From positions 8,167,886-8,231,885 of the forward strand of contig NC_083651.1 in assembly GCF_963576545.1 (NCBI RefSeq): a stretch of 64,000 nt of DNA. Reading direction: 5' to 3'. Shown here piece by piece: positions 36,505 to 46,630 of this stretch (within the stretch, counting starts at the first letter, position 1; each line of letters starts with the position of its first letter). Source of the stretch: Limanda limanda (taxonomy: Eukaryota; Chordata; Actinopteri; Pleuronectiformes; Pleuronectidae). The notes below the pieces were generated by a model that had not been told where the DNA came from, did not search any database, and saw nothing but the letters and a program-made list of their open reading frames with translations. The position numbers and the translations under genes were made by a program.

Positions 36505-39500
36505 GGAATATTGTAAAAAATCATGGAGTCAGGAGTCACAAAAGCACTGATAGCAGAAGCACGTGGTGAAAGGGGAACTTGCCAATAACCTTTCAATAGA
36601 TCTAACTTTGTGACAAATCGAGCTGACCCTATGGTATCCACGCAATCATCTACTCGGGGCATAGGAAACGAGTCAGGCACAGTAACATGGTTTACCTTTC
36701 GATAATCTGTACAGAATCTGACAGTAGCGTCAGGCTTTGGAACCAATAAGCACGGAGAACTCCATGGACTGGAACTGGGCTGAGCTAAATTATGTTCAAG
36801 TAAATAGTCAACCTCTTTTCTCATCAAAGCTCTCTTATGTGCATTTACCCTGTATGGGTGCTGTTTAATAGGCCGGGACTCACCCACCTCTATGTCGTGC
36901 TCTAACACCGTAGTGCGGGTAGGCACATCTCCAAACAGACAGGGGAACTCTGAGATAAGGCAGAGTAGGTCAGCTTCCTGCTCCCTGCTTAAATGATGCA
37001 TCAAGGATGGAAGTTTCACCAACATCTCTGAATTGGACAACCGAGGGGTCTGTTGCTGGGCATTGCGTAAACTCAGGCCATCCTCATCACTCACTGCATT
37101 AGGGCTCACTGCTAGTGACACCGCAGCCGCAACAGTGGCTACAAGAGGCGCACTGCGTGTCTCCGGCTGGACCTCGTCTCTGTTGTAATAATTTTTCAAC
37201 ATATTTATATGACACACTCTGGTTTTCCGTCTTCTATCAGGGGTCCTGACCACATAGTCAGTGGCACTCAACCTCCTGTCAATAGTATAAGGTCCTGAAA
37301 ACCGAGCACTCATTGAATTACTTAGAATGAGCAGTAACACTAAAACCAAGTCACCTGGCTGTAGAGAACGTGGAAGTGCTTTTTCATCAAACTGCCGCTT
37401 CATACCCTGTTGTGCAGCATAGAGACTCTCCCTAGCGATACTACAAGCCTCGTGCAGTCGTTCTCGGAAGCGACTCACGTAGGTCAGCACGTTTCGCTGG
37501 GTGGACGAACTCTTGTCTGTTAGCTGATCCTTTAACACCCTTAAAGGGCCTCTCACGGTGTGACCAAATACCAGCTCTGCTGGACTAAAACCTAATGACT
37601 CTTGCACTATTTCCCTAACGGCAAATAGAGCCAAAGGGACGCCTTCATCCCATTCCCTACCGCTCTCCATGATATATTTGCGCAACACTGACTTAAACGT
37701 CTGATGCCATCTTTCGAGTGCCCCCTGCGACTCAGGGTGATAAGCACTCGAGATCCGATGTGATATCGAGAGGGATGTTAACACCTGTTCAAAAATACCC
37801 GAAAGGAAGTTGGTACCTTGATCGGTTTGCACGATCTTAGGAAGGCCGAAAGTAGAAAAGAACTTGATCAGGGCCCTTACTACTGACTGAGCTGTTATAC
37901 TCCTAAGAGGGATAGCCTCTGGATACCGGGTAGCTACACACATGATTGTTAACAGGAACTGGTTACCGGATTTCGTTTTTGGCAGAGGACCAACACAATC
38001 AACCAACACGTGCTCAAACGGTTCCCCTATAGCCGGGATCGGGTGAAGAGGTGCAGGCTTGATAACCTGATTAGGCTTCCCCGTGATCTGACATACGTGG
38101 CACGTACGGCAAAACGAAGACACATCTCGCTTCAAACCTGGCCAGAAGAAATGTCGCAACACTCGGTCATAGGTTTTCGTAACACCTAGATGACCAGACC
38201 AGAGATGTTCATGAGCCAGAGATAACACGGACTGTCTGTACTGTGTAGGCACAACAATCTGAAAAACATTACTCCACTCATTATTAAAATCAGCGCGAGA
38301 TTTCCATCTCCGCATCAGTAGATCATTTTCCATAAAATAATCAATTTCTTTATTTTTAGCGATCTCTGGAGCAAGAGCCGCAGCAAAACACTTTGCTAAA
38401 GTAACGTCCTCCTTCTGAGCAGCAATAAGACTACTTCGTACCATAGGCAACCTAGTTGTCTCTGTGGTGGAAGTATCGCCCTGAACCTTAAGCTGGACAC
38501 TCGGCTCAGCAGTAGACTGAATAATCACAGATGGGGAAAGAGTCTGGCCAGACACCTCAGTAGCGAACAGGGTATCCGACAAATCAACTGCTTCACCCAG
38601 ACTACGTGCTTGAGCACGGGTGACCACACACACAGGGAACACTTCAGGGAAGTCCTGAGCCAACACATCAGGCTGCAAAATCTCAGGTCTTTCTAGAACT
38701 TCTAAAAGTGGCATAACTTTGCCACCAGCGATGTCATTCCCTAGCAGAAATGTGACGCCTCTAACGGGCAAAGACGGGCGCACGCCCACTTTAAACACTC
38801 CATTTGCTAGGTCACAGGATAAATGTATCTTATGGAGAGGCACAGACACAAAGCCCATTTCAATGCCTTGCACAAGCACACTGGAGCCACTTAAAGTGTC
38901 ATTGCAAAAAGGTAACACATCTGACAATATAAAAGACTGTGCTGCGCCAGTATCTCTTAATATGCGCACTGGATGCTGGTTCAACGCATTCGCACTAAGG
39001 GAAACCAGGCCGTCCAACACAAATGGTGTGTAACAGGGTTCCAGAGTATTGTCCTCCATCTCCGGGACTAGTGACACTGGACCCAACAATGTTTGCACCA
39101 AACCAACCTCTTTTGGTCGTTTGCTTGGCTGTGACTGCTTGCGTTTTAACCTAAAACAGTCAGCCTTTATGTGACCTGTTTCGTGACAATAGTAACACTC
39201 CCGTTCCTCGTTAGAGCGGAGAGGCAAGGGACGTGGCGGACTAGACTGCATTCTAGCCGAGGCAGAAGGAGTAAAAGACCTACTCTCATATCGGGGAATC
39301 CCAAATGTTTGCTTGTGCGATAACACAAACTCATCAGCAAGCACCGCAGCTTGCCCTACTGTCCCAACCTTTTGCTCATTGAGATACGTCACTATTCGAT
39401 CAGGCAGACAATTCTTAAACTCTTCGATGAGAACCAATTGAGATAGAGTGTCAAAATCAGTCGCGTTGCTTGCCTTGCACCAGCGATTAAACAAAGTCTC

Positions 39501-40445
39501 TTTCTCACGGGCGAACTCCACGAAGGTTTTACTTGACAATTTCTTAAATGTCCTGAACTTTTGTCTATATGCCTCTGGCACGAGTTCGTATGCACGAAGC
39601 ACAGCTGTCTTGATAGTGTCATAAGACAAACTGTCTTCTAGAGAGAGGGAAGCTAAAATCTCCTGGGCTTTACCTGTGAGTTTACATTGAAGCATTATAG
39701 ACCATACCTCTTTTGGCCATTGCAGGGAGGTAGCCACTCGCTCAAAGGCAGTAAAATATGAGTCTACTTCCGCCTCACGAAACTGAGGTACTAGCACGAT
39801 ATTTCGGCTCACTTCAAAACCTCTCGCCGGCGCGGAGGATTCAGCAGATACAGACCGAGTTTGAGCTGAACTCGCAGCAGCAGCTTCTATTTCTAGGCGC
39901 TTTAACTTCACCTCTTTATCTGCGGTTATTTCTATTCTGCGGTAATCCGCCTCTATTTCTAATTCCATTTTACGAATAGCCAACTTGTGACTATACTCTG
40001 CTTCTTTCTCTTTCTCCTGCGCCTCCATCTGCAAGCGCGCTAAGCGTAGCCTATAGCGGGCATCATCACTTGCTCTAGGTGAGGAAAATGGAGAGAGTCG
40101 GGGCAGAGTTAGAGGAGGCTTACGCTCCAGATCAGAAGGAACTGACTCATCCTTACCCAGCCCTCCCCCATCTACCTCTTCCTCCCTGCTGTCCTTCTCT
40201 GAGTTAGAAGACAAGGATAAGGCTGGACTAGCGGGCGCACGAGTAGCGGCACTGCTGCCCGTACCAAGCACTTTGTTGTGAACCAACATACGTACGACCG
40301 CTTCTTTCAATTCAGCTTTTAGCTGATTTGGGGGGACTGAAAATTCAAAATGTGCCGCAATGGCATACAAATCTTTTTTTTTACAGCGATCAATCTGTTC
40401 CACAGAAGGATCACTAAGAAAACACGCAAGATCAAACGTGTCCAT
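36501..40445 (-). CDS. gag-pol part 1: gag, protease, integrase and N-terminal RT
   Basis: 1,314 codons in one frame. Gag: coiled-coil/basic stretch about 135-195, capsid-like region about 210-390, CCHC knuckle C417-C420-H425-C430. Protease: DTGA at 498-501. Integrase: zinc site H747, H752, C782, C785; catalytic D816, D875 and E911 (D-x35-E); then LGFSPAELVFG at 951-961 and a GPY/F-type module (FSGPY about 1049-1053). RT: the start near 1155, FCTDYRKVNH at 1244-1253 and the first catalytic aspartate D1282 (KLDLLKGYWQVPL). The frame ends in a stop a few codons after VTPD, beside an A6 run on the plus strand. Gag and pol share one frame with no stop between them. The integrase-before-RT order places it in the Gmr1 group. 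Confidence 0.95.
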   Translation of the reverse strand: MDTFDLACFLSDPSVEQIDRCKKKDLYAIAAHFEFSVPPNQLKAELKEAVVRMLVHNKVLGTGSSAATRAPASPALSLSSNSEKDSREEEVDGGGLGKDESVPSDLERKPPLTLPRLSPFSSPRASDDARYRLRLARLQMEAQEKEKEAEYSHKLAIRKMELEIEADYRRIEITADKEVKLKRLEIEAAAASSAQTRSVSAESSAPARGFEVSRNIVLVPQFREAEVDSYFTAFERVATSLQWPKEVWSIMLQCKLTGKAQEILASLSLEDSLSYDTIKTAVLRAYELVPEAYRQKFRTFKKLSSKTFVEFAREKETLFNRWCKASNATDFDTLSQLVLIEEFKNCLPDRIVTYLNEQKVGTVGQAAVLADEFVLSHKQTFGIPRYESRSFTPSASARMQSSPPRPLPLRSNEERECYYCHETGHIKADCFRLKRKQSQPSKRPKEVGLVQTLLGPVSLVPEMEDNTLEPCYTPFVLDGLVSLSANALNQHPVRILRDTGAAQSFILSDVLPFCNDTLSGSSVLVQGIEMGFVSVPLHKIHLSCDLANGVFKVGVRPSLPVRGVTFLLGNDIAGGKVMPLLEVLERPEILQPDVLAQDFPEVFPVCVVTRAQARSLGEAVDLSDTLFATEVSGQTLSPSVIIQSTAEPSVQLKVQGDTSTTETTRLPMVRSSLIAAQKEDVTLAKCFAAALAPEIAKNKEIDYFMENDLLMRRWKSRADFNNEWSNVFQIVVPTQYRQSVLSLAHEHLWSGHLGVTKTYDRVLRHFFWPGLKRDVSSFCRTCHVCQITGKPNQVIKPAPLHPIPAIGEPFEHVLVDCVGPLPKTKSGNQFLLTIMCVATRYPEAIPLRSITAQSVVRALIKFFSTFGLPKIVQTDQGTNFLSGIFEQVLTSLSISHRISSAYHPESQGALERWHQTFKSVLRKYIMESGREWDEGVPLALFAVREIVQESLGFSPAELVFGHTVRGPLRVLKDQLTDKSSSTQRNVLTYVSRFRERLHEACSIARESLYAAQQGMKRQFDEKALPRSLQPGDLVLVLLLILSNSMSARFSGPYTIDRRLSATDYVVRTPDRRRKTRVCHINMLKNYYNRDEVQPETRSAPLVATVAAAVSLAVSPNAVSDEDGLSLRNAQQQTPRLSNSEMLVKLPSLMHHLSREQEADLLCLISEFPCLFGDVPTRTTVLEHDIEVGESRPIKQHPYRVNAHKRALMRKEVDYLLEHNLAQPSSSPWSSPCLLVPKPDATVRFCTDYRKVNHVTVPDSFPMPRVDDCVDTIGSARFVTKLDLLKGYWQVPLSPRASAISAFVTPDSMIFYNIP

Positions 40446-40562
40446 GATGTTTCAACCAGCCTTAACACAAACCTTAACTAATCTAACCAATATCAACAGC
40501 CTACTTGACGTGTGCACTGCACACCAACACTCAACAAACCTGTTGCTTAATTAGGATCAAAG

Positions 40563-40580
40563 ATCCCGGACGAGCCCCCA
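40563..40580 (-). other. primer-binding site, tRNA-Pro type
   Basis: Element-sense TGGGGGCTCGTCCGGGAT, 5 nt after the 5' LTR. It is the same 18-mer used as a proline-tRNA primer site by gammaretroviruses, and complements the CCA end of tRNA-Pro. Confidence 0.9.
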
Positions 40581-40585
40581 ATTTA

Positions 40586-40698
40586 TGTTACGCCCCCTGG
40601 TGGCTCGTAGCTGGACATAACATAAATGCAACAGGTCTGAATAAGTGAGGGTTGGGGGCTCGTCCGGGATGCTGTCCGTAACAACACTGTCCGTAACA
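40586..40698 (-). repeat. 5' LTR, truncated and rearranged (113 bp)
   Basis: In element sense: the LTR start (TGTTACGGACAGTGT), a second partial copy of it (TGTTACGGACAGC), an exact 18-nt inverted copy of the primer-binding site (40,653-40,670), then the last 67 bp of the LTR. About 670 bp present in the 3' LTR are missing, including the expected promoter. The outer end is intact and followed by the target duplication. Confidence 0.9.
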
Positions 40699-40703
40699 AT
40701 AAC

Positions 40704-41900
40704 AATTACATATAGCATTACATATGTTTTCAGGGCTTACATGGAGGGCTAGCAGGTTCCAGCGTTCTTTTGGTTACGTAACCCTATAAAAGAAAATGTA
40801 AAGAAAACACCATGTGATCTTCCGTCGTATCGACTATTTCTAACCTATGAGCTGCATCTCTATCTGACAGGACCTGTGTGATACTAGTAGGCTGGCAAGC
40901 CTGTCAATCACTCATTTTCATGCCTGCTGCCAGCCAATGGCCTTGAGGCTCAACAGTCCAACACGCCAATGCTAGCGATTAGCTGTAATGCTAAGGACAA
41001 GTTTTCCAAAGAGCTCCAGGACGCTCACTCATTCCTTCACAAAGTACCTGTCAACGACATGAGCATATCGACACACAATGGTCCCGGTTTGGGAGTTTTA
41101 AACTGTGGTTGCCTTATACGTGAGTGCCGGCCTATAGTGGCCTCGAGAGAAGCATCCATAGCAACAACCATAACAACAAAAGAAATCAGATAAAAGAAAA
41201 CAAACAAACAAAAGATCATACACAACATCTGAAAGAACATTACGAAAATAAAAATAAAATGTTCTTCTTCAAAGTTGATCAAAAACACATTTAAATGATG
41301 AAAATATGAAATGTCCCACTACGAATAAAATAAATTTCTGCCATGTTTTTTTTAAGGAAGAGAGAGAAGGGCATAGGTCAAGTGTCCCCAGCCTCCTGAC
41401 TCACGATTACTTGGAATTCATACGAATTAGAAGTATTTCCTACGAAATCTGGATGAGAACAGCCTGGTTAGTTAGTGGGGGTGTGAGCGACAGGCTAACT
41501 CTCTGAGATACATAACGTTTAAAACAAAGGAGTTTGTAAAACTGCAAACACCCTCTGGTTATAAAGAGCATGTGACTATCAGCCAGTAGATAGTCACCAT
41601 AAGTCTATGTGTCCCAGCCTTTATTTTTGGTCTGTCCTTTCTACCCTGTGGTTAATATTAGGAGCTGATTCTGTGTATTCATCATGTTTTCAGGTCAAAT
41701 GAAGACAGCCTGCAGCGGTCTCCTGCACCTGAGGAATCAATGCAAGCAAACACACACACGCACACACGCTGTATATACATACACACTTTCCTGCAGCTGT
41801 GTGGGAGTGAAACAACTTGTTTGTATGTTTCTGTGTAAGACTCATGCAGGTTAGTGTGAGAAGTATGTTTGTGTTGTTGCCTGAAATTACCTTAGGGACC
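40704..41900. other. intergenic, no gene seen
   Basis: No coding signature. The palindrome GGTTACGTAACC at about 40,773 lies beside a CTATAAAAG TATA-like site; no gene follows that I can see. Confidence 0.5.
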
Positions 41901-41904
41901 CCAG

Positions 41905-42195
41905 GTAATCATCCATCATCTATACCACCTATCCTGTAATGGTCATGGGGGAGGCATTGGGCGAGGGGTGGGGTTCACCCTGAACAGGTCGCCAGTGTTT
42001 CGCTGGGTCAACATACAAACATTCACTCTTACATTTTCATGGACAGACAATTTAGAGCCCAATGAGCATGTCGTTCAACTGTGGGTAAAAGCAGGAGAAA
42101 CAAACATAGACTCATAACATAAACTCAACAGCCATCAAACAGGGGTTCGAACCAAGAACCTTCCTGTTGTGAAGCAAGAGTGCTAACATGTTTCA
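41905..42195 (-). mobile_element. tRNA-derived SINE, minus orientation
   Basis: Reading the plus strand, CATCATCTATACCACCTATCC, GTCGCCAGTGTTTCGCTGGG and GACAATTTAGAGCCCAATGAG match a repeat widespread in teleosts. The right end, inverted, gives a tRNA-like head with the B-box GGTTCGAACC and TTAGCACTCTTGCTTCACAAC-like A-box text. Diverged and with deletions. Confidence 0.65.
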
Positions 42196-44930
42196 ACACA
42201 CCACTTCTTTATAGACGCATAATTCAAGGTCTTGATCTTAATATGCAACGCGCATTGATATAATGTATATTATAGGTAATGTTATTATTTGCTATACAAC
42301 TAAAACTGAATTGACTTGAATCAATATTAACATATTGACTCAACAGCGATTCTAACCCACCGCTGACCTACACCTACAACTTTCGTGGTACGGTTGACTT
42401 ACTTTACACATACATGAAAAATGCTTTAAACTGCATCCATCCGTGAAAAATCGGTGAAACGAGCAGATCCATATCACAGTAACGTGACCTGTAGCAGGCC
42501 GAACACCAGCGTACAGCGACTCCTCAGCTCTACCTCCCCTGGTCTCGTAAACCCTAGGAATCCCTTTTGTTTGCCATCCACCAGTCTTTCATAATAACCT
42601 TACACAACGAGAGAAACACATAACACATGCCATTTTGTGGACAGCTTTATCCAAGGAGGTTTTACAAGCTTAGCTTAGCTTATTGTTATATGGGCAGCCC
42701 TGTTGGGAATCTAACACTGGCCATGTTATTGCAACAATTGACCCATAACACATTAGAGCCACTGGACTGTACCTGAAATCTATGTTGAATCCCAAATACC
42801 TTCTTTGATGTGAAAACATGCCTCCACAGCAGTCACATTACCTGCTTGTGATGTAATCTCATCTTTAGTTTCAGTTATGCACCAGGGGCATGAAACAGGG
42901 TTTGCATAAAGAGTTGTATTATTGAATCATGGATGAAAACATAATCAGATATTTTTAAATAAAGGTCTCTCTTGAATTGTTGGCAATATACAGTATATTA
43001 CAAGTCTACACATGTAAAGGATGAGTCACAGTTTGTGTATATATACATACATACATACAAACATAGATATATAGTATATATCCAAATTAGGAGGAAAGGA
43101 ATCATCCCATTGGAGTTGGAGTGTTCTGTCTACTGTTGCTTATATATAACAGTCAATAACCATAAGAGAAATAACTCTGATCCTTAAAAATTACAATTAT
43201 TTTTCCCCACTTTGTTGTAACCCCTCTTTGTGTGTAATGTAAAGCAGTGAAAGCAACATCTGAGAACTACTTTTGGTTGTGTCCCATTCTCCCAAATGGG
43301 AAATGAGGCTGTGCAGAGTTAACAAAGTAGTTAAGTTGTGTCAACTTAACTACAGTCAAAGTGATGAACCTCGAATGCTATGAATTCAGAAAAATTTGGG
43401 ACATGGTTCCTCAGTTTGATAATTTGAGTAAAAGTTAGTTTGACAAAAAATCTTTGTTGTTGCTCTAAGGTCATGGCTGCTGTACATTGTACCAAACCAC
43501 TCACTGATTACACTGGAACTGTATACCTTTTCTGTAATGAGCTACTTTATCTTGAGTTTTCACATTTTTCATGAATATATTTTGTAGCTTTTTATCCAAT
43601 CAAAAAATAACAATCCAACATGCAACACCTATTTGAAGTAGATAAGAAAGAGGCATGTAGAGGGGCTTATTACCAAAATGAGTTGATGGGGGCCATAGCC
43701 ATAGTTTGCAGTGGTAAATTAGACACTCCCGAATCTGATTATGCTGTAATTGTGTATGCATACTCTTTGGTGTTGTTGGGATTCTGTGACTTGCTGGATA
43801 GGTGGAGGTTTAAGTGCTCAGCAAACTCCTGGACGCCCCCTGAGCGAGTTTCAGCCGCTGAGCCTCGGCCTTCACATTTCATTTAGCGAAGGAAGGGTAT
43901 CTTGATCTGCCTAAACCCCGGCTGAGGGATTCTCTTAGTCCCCCTCCCCCCGCCAAGCTGGACGGTTGTGCAATGGCAGGATGTATGTCTGACTCTGATC
44001 CCTGCTTGGTCAACCACGGCAGGGTTTCTTAGAGGGCACAAGGTTTATGCAACTGGGATGTGACAGAGGGCATGGGAGGATACTGTGCCCTGTCACGTGT
44101 GTCTATCTTTGGCTGTGGATGCTGAGAGTTCTGACTGAGACAACAACAGAGAGAGGACGTACAGTGAGGAGAACATCTGCTGGTTACCTTCCAGCAAGGC
44201 TCACTGGGAAACAGATAAAAAAGGGTTGGCTCCGACTATGTTTGTATGCAGCGCCTGTGTATTTTAACTGCATAAACATTTTGTTTGCCAATATTGAATC
44301 TGAATGTGATTTGACTGGCTATAGCCCATTGGATCTGATGTCCACTGAGATAGAAGAATAAAACAAGTTTCAAGTGTTGGTTAATGCATTTATTTTCTTT
44401 CATACTTAATTGTGAATGGATGCAAACTACTTTCTAACACTAGATCTTAATGACACATTATTGTGATTAATATAATGTTCTCATCTATTTACAGCACAGA
44501 GCATCAGGATAACTTGCAGCTTTTTAAATATGATGTCTCACTGAGACTAATAAAAATACACTCCCCATGACTTATCTCTGCAGTTCAACCTGGGTGCATG
44601 AACCTTTGCACGGATCTAGTGTAATTCTGCATTGTGCACCATATCAAATGATAAATATGTCTTTGGTTGAAGGTATTGCTCTGACTATGACATAACAAAA
44701 CTTTTAATTCATTTATCGCGGTGTTATGATCAAAGTAACAGCATTAAGACCGTTTGAGATTGTCTGCTTTTATGTTACATGCTCACTGATGTGAGGTGAG
44801 CTCCATAAAATCTTATCTTAACAACATTTTCCACAATTTATCCACGGACAGAAGTGACTTGTATGAAGACCGCAATAAAGCATTGGAGAGGCAAAGCATA
44901 CCACAGAATCTCAAAGTGAATATATAAATA
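42196..44930. other. intergenic, no gene seen
   Basis: Open frames of 88 and 104 codons at 43,620 and 44,047 show no recognisable protein and no splice context. A fragment at 42,638-42,665 resembles the L2-type tail motif. Confidence 0.5.
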
Positions 44931-44934
44931 TCTA

Positions 44935-45279
44935 TTAAAGGTCAAGTGTGTCTAATGACAGAAATTTAATGTAAAGTAATCCTAGTGATGTTTTCATAAG
45001 TGTGTTTTATGTAAATTATACAAATTGTAGTTTGATTTACCCTGAAATGGGCACTTTATATTGAAATACTTTATATTTAGGGGGGTCCTTATAGGGCTAG
45101 CAATGTTTCTTGTAGTAGCCAAGACTGGACAAACTAAACGATTTGAGTTTTTATGAAAACTGAAGGTTACCACAGGTTTTCTTTGATGTTTGGAAGAGGA
45201 GGTTGAGGTGAAGTATATTCAGCTGCAACATGACACTTCACCACTTTACGTCACTAAATTCTACACACTGCAACTTTAA
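44935..45279. mobile_element. piggyBac-like miniature element, TTAA-flanked (copy 1)
   Basis: 345 bp starting TTAAAGGTCAAGTGTGT and ending ACACACTGCAACTTTAA, so the ends are inverted and bounded by TTAA, the target of piggyBac transposases. The inner text (CTAGTGATGTTTTC, CCAAGACTGGACAAACTAAAC, GTCACTAAATTCTAC) matches a common fish repeat. No coding frame. Confidence 0.75.
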
Positions 45280-45283
45280 TATA

Positions 45284-45315
45284 CAATCCATCCACGTATA
45301 GAAGTGGATGGATTG
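45284..45315. repeat. perfect 12-bp inverted repeat (hairpin)
   Basis: CAATCCATCCAC, an 8-base loop, then GTGGATGGATTG. It lies 4 bp outside the right end of the TTAA-flanked element. Confidence 0.9.
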
Positions 45316-45410
45316 TGAAGATCCACTTCACATATACATATACAGTATATACATATATGTTACACTTATATATATATACACACACATATATACACACACA
45401 TATATATATA

Positions 45411-45730
45411 TTACATTACATTATATTATATTTCATTTAGCTGACACTTTTATCCAAAGCGACTTACAATAAGTGCATTCAACCATGAGGGTGGAAACAC
45501 AAGGCAACAAGAATCAAGAAAGTACAATTTTCTTCAAGAAAGCCAAACTTCAAAGTGCTATAAGTAAGTTACCATTTAAGTGCGCTTTTTAAAAAACATT
45601 TTATTTAAGGTATAGTCGGAAAAGATGTGTTTTTAATTTGTTACGGAAGATGTATAGACTTTCCGCTGTACTGATGTTATTGGGGAGCTCATTCCACGGT
45701 TAGGAGCCAGGACAGCAAACAGAACATGAA
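45411..45730 (-). mobile_element. 3' end of an L2-type LINE
   Basis: On the minus strand a short ORF2 end, a stop at 45,601-45,603, a 3' UTR with TTGTAAGTCGCTTTGGATAA (about 45,450-45,475), and a tail of TGTAA-like units (45,411-45,421). TGTAA tails and this motif are typical of fish L2/UnaL2-type LINEs. 5'-truncated, as usual for LINEs. Confidence 0.75.
45601..45696 (-). pseudogene. C-terminus of LINE reverse transcriptase ORF2, fragment
   Basis: 32 codons reading WNELPNNISTAESLYIF and then RNKLKTHLF to a TAA stop. This matches the WN.LP..IR....S...F...LKT.LF ending common to L2/CR1-type LINE proteins. The frame breaks upstream. Confidence 0.75.
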
Positions 45731-45862
45731 TATATATATATATATATTCATGTTGTGCATCGTTGTATTAGTGTAGAGCTGTGTGCTGTGGTCATTGCCT
45801 GCTGTTGCTGTCAGTCGCTCTCATTCTTACACAAACCTTTTATTATTGTTATTTTGTGCACA

Positions 45863-45890
45863 GACACACACACACACACACACACACAGA
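45863..45890. repeat. (AC)n microsatellite
   Basis: About 14 AC units. Confidence 0.95.
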
Positions 45891-45947
45891 CAGGGGTGAA
45901 TATATGACTAAGGGCTAAAGTATCTGGACTATGGGAAAAATACCCTG

Positions 45948-46585
45948 TGTAATAATCAGTTTTTACAGATTATAGGAATGACGAGCGGGTGTTCAGTCTT
46001 TGCAACAAACACCAGTTTTATTAACAGAGTACAACTCCCGGCACAGGTAACGTTAAGTGTACGACAACTTCCTGTCCGTGCCTCCTTTACGGCACACCCC
46101 CAACATACCTAACAGTGGTAGCTGTCTTAAAACACATCCTTGACATCTCACTCTTTTTAGATACTGCTCTACTCCATAACAGATACCCTTAATGTAGCAT
46201 ACAGATACAACAAAACTTCAAAGTGGCAACCTTATGAAACACCATTTTCATCAACAAGTCCTGCTCTTAAGCATCTTACGAGACCTGGTTTTGAACACTT
46301 TATCAGTGTTCTCTCGTGAACCAGGAGAGCCAAACTATGGATTCACCTGAATGTCTCTTGGGTCCTTCTTGGGGCCGGAGTTGCCAGGTGCAGGAGACCC
46401 TGCGTCGTGCAGGGCCTGCAGATGACAGCGGTTTGGCCTGAAAAGAGCTCCTTGCACCGTCTCAATGAGGTATGACCTCTGTGTAGTGCTCTCACCCGTC
46501 ACTACTGCAGGTGTAGTCCATGTATTGTATATAACATGGTCTCCTTGTTGCATGGCACAAGCTGTCTCCCACCATGACGCTTGGA
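45948..46585 (-). mobile_element. 5'-truncated Ty3/gypsy-like element (pol end plus 3' LTR)
   Basis: The 3' end of a second LTR element. In element sense: a pol C-terminal fragment (to 46,335), about 180 bp of spacer, a polypurine tract AAAAAGAGTGAGA ending at 46,146, then a probable 198-bp LTR (45,948-46,145) starting TGTCAAGG and ending TTATTACA with an AATAAA near 46,020. The 5' part is lost at a GT microsatellite. Confidence 0.6.
46335..46585 (-). pseudogene. gypsy-like pol C-terminal fragment
   Basis: The frame contains GDHVIYNTWTTPAVVTG, RSYLIETVQGALFRPNRCHL and a polar end. It resembles the region after integrase in Ty3/gypsy pols, where a strand-turn module ends ...SYLV.T.G....RNRRHL. 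No integrase or RT core remains. The reading through the adjacent GT repeat is not coding. Confidence 0.6.
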
Positions 46586-46586
46586 A

Positions 46587-46630
46587 CACACACACACACT
46601 CACAAACACACAAACACACACACACACACA
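46587..46630. repeat. imperfect (CA)n microsatellite
   Basis: About 22 CA units with interruptions, at the truncation point of the gypsy-like fragment. Confidence 0.9.

Larger units (their letters stand above)
34748..40698 (-). mobile_element. Gmr1-like Ty3/gypsy LTR retrotransposon (integrase before RT)
   Basis: 5,951 bp between perfect ATAAC target duplications (34,743-34,747 and 40,699-40,703). In element sense: a rearranged 113-bp 5' LTR, a tRNA-Pro primer-binding site, gag, protease, integrase, reverse transcriptase and RNase H, a polypurine tract and a 754-bp 3' LTR. The LTR ends are TGTTACG...CGTAACA. Integrase upstream of RT, with gypsy-like RT and integrase motifs, is the known diagnostic of the Gmr1 group first described from deuterostomes. 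Open frames are nearly complete, and the shared LTR parts (about 67 bp) look identical, so the insertion is young. It should be inactive: the RT is frameshifted and the 5' LTR lacks most of U3/R. Confidence 0.95.

Noticed and set aside
36501..40445. Integrase-before-RT order as a new discovery
   Set aside because: The arrangement is already known for Gmr1-type elements; only the rearranged 5' LTR appears new here.
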